Translations under genes and position numbers: made by a program
Shown: positions 7,368-12,390 of the stretch, piece by piece
How the letters are laid out: each line of letters starts with the position of its first letter
How positions within the stretch are numbered: the stretch's first letter is position 1
The notes under the pieces: generated by a model
Told to the model about the DNA's origin: nothing
The model's database searches: none
Seen by the model: the letters and a program-made list of their open reading frames with translations, nothing else
DNA from: Hemicentrotus pulcherrimus
Taxonomy: Eukaryota; Echinodermata; Echinoidea; Camarodonta; Strongylocentrotidae
NCBI GenBank assembly: GCA_003118195.1
Contig: BEXV01001194.1
Location: 29,916-42,305 of the forward strand
DNA: 12,390 nt
Direction: 5' to 3'

Positions 7368-10300
7368 CATAGATTTTTAGATTTTTATTAAAAAAAAAAC
7401 TCTATGAGGTGTGGGGCAGTACACACCTGTACACATTTGTGTATCTTTACTCTGGTATGCACATGTATGTATGGTTTGGTTGATTGGAATCATTGGATTC
7501 AGTTGTGGGGTGGGGGACATGCACTTGCCCCCCCCTCCCCCCTTAACCCCATTTGCCACTTCTTTACACTGACTTTGTCATGGTAGTCAGCAAGTACACA
7601 TTGAACATTAGAAGATATATTTATCATGAAGAGATTGAGAAGGATTAATATTCAAAGTGCTTTTTACTTGTACATGTATATATCGTGAGATTGCAAATGC
7701 TGGAAAATCAACATGTTCATCAGTTCAACTTAAATATTGCCATTAAAATTCTAGTATAGATCAATTAGATTTCATATCAGCAATACAATCTTCAAATTGG
7801 TTCAAAATTTACAGCAGCAGACGAGCAAAATGATTCATCTGCACATTCTACACAAAGAACCTTGACATGAGAAAATGATATAATGTTATTTCTTCACACT
7901 ATTGTATAAAACATTCGTTTGAAGGGAATTACTGCATATTTTGATACATAATTGTAAGGGCTCTCCATAGAAATGTTGTTCATAGAAATCATCTAAGGAC
8001 TTCTTTTATGATGCCACATAGCTGTAGGTGATGCTTAGGTATATTGTGTCTATTGACTGTCAAATTTATTTTTTCACTTGAAAGCACTTTATTTTTTAGG
8101 GAATGAAAGGGTTGGATATTTCTAGTTTAGAAAGATGCAATGTATGTTTGGTCTACCTGTTGGATAATAAATGCAACTAAAAACAACACCCTTGAATTAT
8201 CCAATCATTATCCCTATATATGGCAGGTAAAACATCATAATCATGCATTTTTCCACTATAAGAGCTAAATATGCGTTAAAATGCAATTTGATGATAAATA
8301 TAATGAGCCTTTAAGAACTAGAAGGATTGAGCAAATGCTTGTTCACCTTCAGAAGGCATTGAATTGTTCTTATTTGTCCTCTACCTAGTTCTCATATCAA
8401 TGGTTTCCTTGAAAAATTGATTTGCTTTTTATAGAGCGACTACTACATCTAACAAGATCAATGTGCATGATCAGTCATGAGTGTATAGCTAATCTTAAAG
8501 TAGAAGATAGTATTAAAAGAAAATCGAACACCCCACAGGAATAATTTACAGACCGTTGAATTGAAAAAAAAAATCCCTTTTGTTGTTACAGGAGGAATTA
8601 GACAGTGATGTTAACAAAGGAGATTAGGAAAATAAAAGGAATAGTCATAAAGTTGATTTATTTCATCAGGAAATCTGTGTCATAAACTGTGTGTTATCTA
8701 GGGCTTCAATACTGTTGTACTTTAAGATATGAGCTTGATATATTTCTTCTCTAAAGAGATATTGGAAGTTGGAATACACTCTCAATAAAGTAGAACTAGT
8801 CAACCCAAATCTGACTTGGGTTCAGTACGTTAGGTTCCTTTTAATCTTCCTTTAATTTTCATCTTTAACTCATAGAATGCCAGGATGAGTTTTTTTTATA
8901 GATTGATTGGACACATTCTAGCTGTACACAAATGACTATTTAGGTCATGGGACACATAAAAGATATTCTTGTCTGGTTTTTGGCAAAGGAATTTTATAAG
9001 AGAGAATTAGGCTTACTTTAACCATTATTGCGGTATGGTTACATGGCTTAGAAATGGCAAAATATAAACAAATATGTGGAATCTTGTCGGGAAATAGCGC
9101 ATCCTTTGAAATATCTAACTTGAAACCACAGAATGGATGAATGAATATTACGTAGAACATTGGTTGTTGTTCAGGATGGATATGTGGTTTTGAAGAAACA
9201 AATATGATATCAGTGAAGAGGTGTATTGGACTTTAGAAAATAAATTTTAAATTGTCTTCCGGTTTCCATCTGTTCATATAGTAAGCCTGAGACAAAAAAT
9301 GTCATTGATTATGTGTCATTTCCATACATGTGTGGGTAGTAGCAGTGATGTTTTATAGGTTAAATATGTTTACAAGCTTAGTGGCTGTTCTTAAGATAAT
9401 TACCCCCCCCCCCTTTTACACTTGGATGTACAGTGTCACTGAAATCTATTTTTCATTGGTATCAGAAGTCACCAACTAACCATGTAACTTTGTGAGGTCT
9501 TAGTGTTGTTTTACACTGTGTGTGTATCTAGCTGCCTTTAATTAACAGATCAACATCATATTATGAGGTGTTCAAATTGATCTTTCCAAACTTTCAAGTT
9601 CACTTCAATTTACATATATTAGAAAAAGAATTGCATTGCATTAGTTTCTTTACTTTCTCTGGCTTACCGGTATACACAAATACCAGAAATTAGGCCATCA
9701 GCATGTGTACAGTACATGTGTATACCAAAGCATAGCCAATTAAGCAATGCATTCCCCATAGTATACTAACAGAAATGGCAGAATTGCTTCATTTACACTG
9801 CAAGTGAAAACCACTGGTTTTCTCACAATCCAGTGTTTCGTCATAAGTTGATGTGCAAATACCAATAAAAACAACAAAAAAGTAAACCCCATATAGAAAA
9901 ACTTACCTCTGGAGTGTTTTTTTTTTTAAATGCAGGCAGGAATCTAACCAGTTGTAATCATTCTGGCTTTTGGTCACAGTATATGCCAAATCAACATGCA
10001 AAAAGTGGGGCTATATGCGCACAACTCACACAAACAAACAAAAAACATTTTAACACCAATGGTTTTATTAATTCTTATGGTTTTTCCACCAAAAAAAAAA
10101 CAAACTATAGTTTTTTTCAAAATGGTTTTGGGGTTGTATAAATGGGCCTAGTCACAAATACTTGTTATGTTTTATTCTCATGAGATTCACTGACAAAACA
10201 GGTTTTAGTAAGCATGTAAAAGAAAACAATTGTTTCAATTGGTTATCCTTCCTAGGCCCAAGTACATCCCTAACACAAACCTGCCAACCCTCCCAAATAA

Positions 10301-10584
10301 TCCGGAATATTCAGTTTTTCTGGATATATAAAAAAAAAAAAACAAAAATATAAAATATTAATTAAATTTAAATTTTGATTTTGATTTTGATTGTTTGTTT
10401 GTTTTTTGGTGTTGCTTAAGCCAAATTAAGCTTGTTTTATCATATGCTGCGATGTGAGAGTTCACGTACATGTATTGCGTGCATTGAAGGGCTGCATGAT
10501 TGAGCAACGAATTTGTATTCCCTTTTTTGCACAGATTTACCATGTATTACCAGTTACGATGCCGCTGCATGTGCAAATGCCTGT
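7368..10584. other. 3.2-kb non-coding stretch
   Basis: I find no exon here with a recognisable protein product. The minus frame at 8945-9160 and the plus frames at 9914-10141 and 10162-10353 are chance frames, the latter two rich in poly-A-derived K and N codons. Small structures are a C8TC6 run at 7528-7542, a hairpin AACCCAA/TTGGGTT at 8802-8822, a C11 run at 9403-9413 and a (TTTTGA)n-like tract at about 10373-10393. The stretch is probably intron of the MATE gene. Confidence 0.5.
10373..10411 (+). repeat. (TTTTGA)n / (TTTG)n simple repeat
   Basis: Three TTTTGA-type units followed by TTGTTTGTTTGTTTTTTGG, preceded by poly-A and TTAAATTTAAA. It is an ordinary low-complexity tract. Confidence 0.85.
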
Positions 10585-10740
10585 TACGGGTACAGATTTC
10601 TTATTTTCGAAGACTTCCTCCTAAAAATTCTTAGAGGTAAACTTTAGTACTGGTAATGCGATTGCATTGTGAAAGAAAAGGTGTGGAAAGGATCAGAAAC
10701 AGTTGATCATGTAGCATGTAAGTATTGGTGTGCACTGCAA
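10585..10740 (+). repeat. Dispersed repeat family, copy C (partial)
   Basis: Contains block 2 of the family (10660-10725, 58/66 identical to copy A). Upstream there is weaker resemblance to the middle of copy A (TCGAAGA..., CTTAGAGGTAAA). Similarity stops after AAGTAT at 10725. It lies about 330 bp before copy B in the same orientation. Confidence 0.65.
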
Positions 10741-11069
10741 GGTTCTGGAGTCATCAAAATCATAATAAATTTGACTGAGTCTTGGTAAAGTAACAAGCAC
10801 TGTACACAGAAAGCTACATATGGGACAAAACACATGGTGTCGGGGTTGGTACTATTCTGATTTCCTTGTCTTTCTATGCTCATTACTCAGCCAGTATACA
10901 TTTTCTTCCAAAATTGTTTGGCACATGTCATTTATTTGTAGTCTTGAACATACAGTGTAAGTTTCGTTTGATTCTGTGAGAATTAATTTTCTTTTTTTTA
11001 CCAGAAGTGGAGTTTATCTTTAATTCTCAATTTCAAATGTTGGCAGGTATGCTAACACCATTTAAAAAT

Positions 11070-11372
11070 ACATTGATGTTTTGGTCTTCCATAAAGTTTG
11101 CTTATATCAATTTTGGCAAGTAGTGAGACTTGTCAGTGCCCTGCATGCGTTTGCACAGAAGCAAGGAGAGTCAAGCGAGCAAAAATCTGTATCTTACTAA
11201 AGTTTGTTTTTACACTGCAAAAAATCAGTGAAACTTTGGCAGGCGTCTCAAAAAAGCACACTACAGAGGCGATATTTTTTAAATTTCGATTTTTCGTTGT
11301 GCAAAACACCAGAATGTGAGAAAGATTAATGATTTTTGTTGTAGTGTACAATGTAAATGCAGCTCTTGTTGA
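11070..11372 (+). repeat. Dispersed repeat family, copy B (lacks block 2)
   Basis: Carries block 1 (11128-11168) and block 3 (11311-11372). About 75-80 bases corresponding to block 2 of copy A are absent between them. TACACTGCAAAA, A-rich and CAGAGG words also align between the blocks (11210-11270 with 6672-6725). Overlapping plus and minus frames here (11098-11351) are read from repeat sequence and are not supported as genes. Confidence 0.7.
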
Positions 11373-11474
11373 ACTTGACAGACCGGCCTTGTCTACCCTC
11401 TCAAAGATTTATGCTCTTAGAAAGGAAAGGGTTAACATATCATTGTACTATATTGCTCTGAATGTAGTTAAGAA

Positions 11475-11567
11475 AGTATGGTAGACCTGAGTGATATTAT
11501 AAATCAGTATGGTAGACCTGAGTGATATTATAAATCAGAATGGTAGACCCGAGTGATATTATAAATC
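11475..11567 (+). repeat. 31-bp tandem repeat, 3 copies
   Basis: Units at 11475-11505, 11506-11536 and 11537-11567 each contain ATGGTAGACC, GAGTGATATTATAAATC. The first two are identical; the third has two substitutions (T to A at its third base and T to C in GACCTG). It is a young short minisatellite. Confidence 0.97.
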
Positions 11568-11702
11568 TTTGCTGGTAACCCCAGGGTCAATATGTCAATA
11601 GTTGATAGGTCAAATGTGTTCCCATGATAGGGAGATGTTCCAACATCTGGTAGATCAGATGAAAAGATATGCAAGCAACTCTGAGGAATCATTCCTTTTG
11701 AC

Positions 11703-11720
11703 ATATACTGTACAGTATAT
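11703..11720. repeat. 18-bp perfect palindrome
   Basis: ATATACTGTACAGTATAT is exactly self-complementary. It lies about 480 bp upstream of the MATE exon and has no evident partner element. Confidence 0.9.
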
Positions 11721-11769
11721 ATGCTAAGTAATATTTTGATATGAATTGATCCTCATGATCAGTGTTTCA

Positions 11770-11925
11770 TTCAATAAAATGAATTGAAAATCAAAATCAA
11801 ATTATTTGAAATGAGAAATGAATTTATGAAATTGAAAATGAAAATGAACTTGACTGAAAACTCAATGAACTGAATTGAAATGAGAAAAATAAATGGAATT
11901 ACTTATAGAATGAGACAAATTTTAA
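11770..11925 (+). repeat. Degenerate A-rich GAAAT/TGAAAA repeat
   Basis: Dense, irregular iterations of GAATTGAAA, AATGAAAA, AATGAGAAA and similar words, purine-rich on the + strand. It is a decayed simple repeat in the intron just upstream of the exon. Confidence 0.75.
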
Positions 11926-12183
11926 AACATTTATTCATTTTGGATGCTATACAAGTGACTTGAGTTTGTTTGATGTGTATACCTTTACATGTAAACAATG
12001 TACTCATTTTAGTCTACTGTTAATTTGTGATGCAGTTAATTTGTCCCACAATTCATATGAGGCGGAGTAACATTTTTCACATTGGTTTATCGATGTTATG
12101 TGAATCCTGCATACAGTAGTTAATATCTGCATGTATAACCATTGAGCGAAGCATTGATCTCTTTATAAACAGTTTTATTAATG
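11926..12183 (+). other. Intron sequence immediately upstream of the MATE exon
   Basis: No further repeat or coding signal. A TACATGTAAAC word lies at about 11986. The stretch merges into the acceptor tract at 12184. Confidence 0.6.
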
Positions 12184-12197
12184 ATTGTTCTTTACAG
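12184..12197 (+). other. 3' splice site (acceptor) of the MATE exon
   Basis: The sequence attgttctttacag is a T-rich tract ending in CAG immediately before the codon at which MATE homology begins. A TTAATG just upstream (around 12178) could serve as branch region, but this is weak. The site fixes the exon start at 12198. Confidence 0.8.
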
Positions 12198-12346
12198 TTT
12201 TATGGGAGTCCTAAGAAGAGGCACATAGGGGTGATCTTACAGCGAGGTATCTTGATCATGTCATTACTCTGTTTTGTATGCTGGGGTATCCTCATCAATG
12301 CTGAAACTATCTTACTACTGGCTCATCAGAGTAGTGAGGTAGCAAG
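12198..12346 (+). CDS. Internal exon of a MATE-family (SLC47-like) multidrug/organic cation exporter
   Basis: The exon is 149 bp and encodes 49 complete codons plus the first two bases of the next. Its translation begins FYGSPKKRHIGVILQRGILI and continues through a hydrophobic stretch (MSLLCFVCWGILIN) to a segment ending in SSEVAR. This matches the conserved early part of animal MATE transporters: the Q-T-Y-G-S / H-V-G-V-I-L-Q-R loop after TM2, then TM3 with a CCFPCWALFLN-like core, then the I-L-L-L ... D-P-D-V-S-R tail. Family members are polytopic membrane antiporters that export organic cations in exchange for protons. The exon is framed by a pyrimidine-rich acceptor (ttctttacag, AG at 12196-12197) and a consensus donor (AG|GTAAGC, GT at 12347). 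It starts in phase 0 and ends in phase 2. F replaces the usual T at the first residue, and K-K-R replaces N-L-K. Neither the preceding exon (GLxxACDTLxSQ) nor the following one (LTQxYV) was found, so this is a partial gene. The symbol is left blank because orthology to a particular SLC47 paralog cannot be judged from one exon. Confidence 0.9.
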
Positions 12347-12352
12347 GTAAGC
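12345..12352 (+). other. 5' splice site (donor) of the MATE exon
   Basis: AG|GTAAGC is a near-perfect U1-type donor. It falls exactly where the homologous vertebrate protein segment ends (D-P-D-V-S-R). The split codon AG+N leaves a phase 2 junction, so the next exon should supply one base of an R or S codon. Confidence 0.85.
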
Positions 12353-12379
12353 CTATGTTTGATTCCAGACAAAGAAGAA

Positions 12380-12390
12380 GGGGGGGGGGG
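12380..12390 (+). repeat. G11 run at the window end
   Basis: Eleven G follow AAAGAAGAA in the intron after the MATE exon. The run may continue beyond the window. Confidence 0.95.

Noticed and set aside
9914..10353. Two consecutive plus-strand frames (75 and 63 codons)
   Set aside because: They are driven by poly-A/poly-T tracts and lysine/asparagine codons, without recognisable motifs.
6859..11390. Similar peptides (MIF...VNAA) from two repeat copies, suggesting paralogous exons
   Set aside because: The similarity is explained at the nucleotide level by the dispersed repeat, and a 5-7 bp gap between copies breaks the frame.
1..12390. tRNA, rRNA, CRISPR array or histone/snRNA genes
   Set aside because: I looked for tRNA B-box (GGTTCGAATCC-like) sequences, regularly spaced direct repeats and conserved RNA motifs and found none.

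Overview
This is eukaryotic genomic DNA, AT-rich, with almost no protein-coding content. It looks like intron or intergenic sequence from a marine invertebrate. I lean towards an echinoderm or another non-vertebrate deuterostome, because of the many small non-autonomous DNA transposons, the recurring TACATGTA and ACCGGTA words, and the G/C homopolymer runs. That assignment is an impression, not a proof. No bacterial-type gene, rRNA, tRNA or CRISPR array was seen, and the open reading frames of 60-92 codons are about what chance gives in this composition.

The one secure coding feature is an internal exon at 12198-12346 on the + strand. It has a clean 3' splice site, a clean 5' splice site (AG|GTAAGC) and a translation recognisable as the SLC47/MATE (multidrug and toxin extrusion) transporter family. 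The adjacent exons are not in the window, so the 12.2 kb upstream is best read as a long intron of that gene, possibly with unrelated sequence if a promoter is hidden there.

The rest is repeat-derived or unassigned. In order: a nested palindrome at 36-60; a 447-bp MITE at 1058-1504 with 27-bp perfect terminal inverted repeats and an interior built of short palindromes; a diverged direct repeat pair at 2525-2600 and 2675-2740; a small MITE-like element with a strong hairpin at about 2956-3091; a 32-bp perfect tandem duplication at 4595-4658; a TTAA-flanked, Kolobok/T2-like MITE at 5117-5289; a possible frameshifted coding remnant on the minus strand at 5400-5737; and immediately beside it a 515-bp MITE at 5754-6268. 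Then come three copies of one dispersed repeat family (about 6560-6895, 10585-10740 and 11070-11372), a (GT)16 microsatellite at 7309-7340 followed by a G-rich tail, a 31-bp x 3 tandem repeat at 11475-11567, and an A-rich degenerate repeat at about 11770-11925 just upstream of the exon. The window ends in an 11-base G run.

No multi-gene system is visible. The most interesting material is the set of different MITE families packed into one presumed intron, above all the palindrome-rich 447-bp element, and the three-copy dispersed repeat whose internal segment is missing from one copy.
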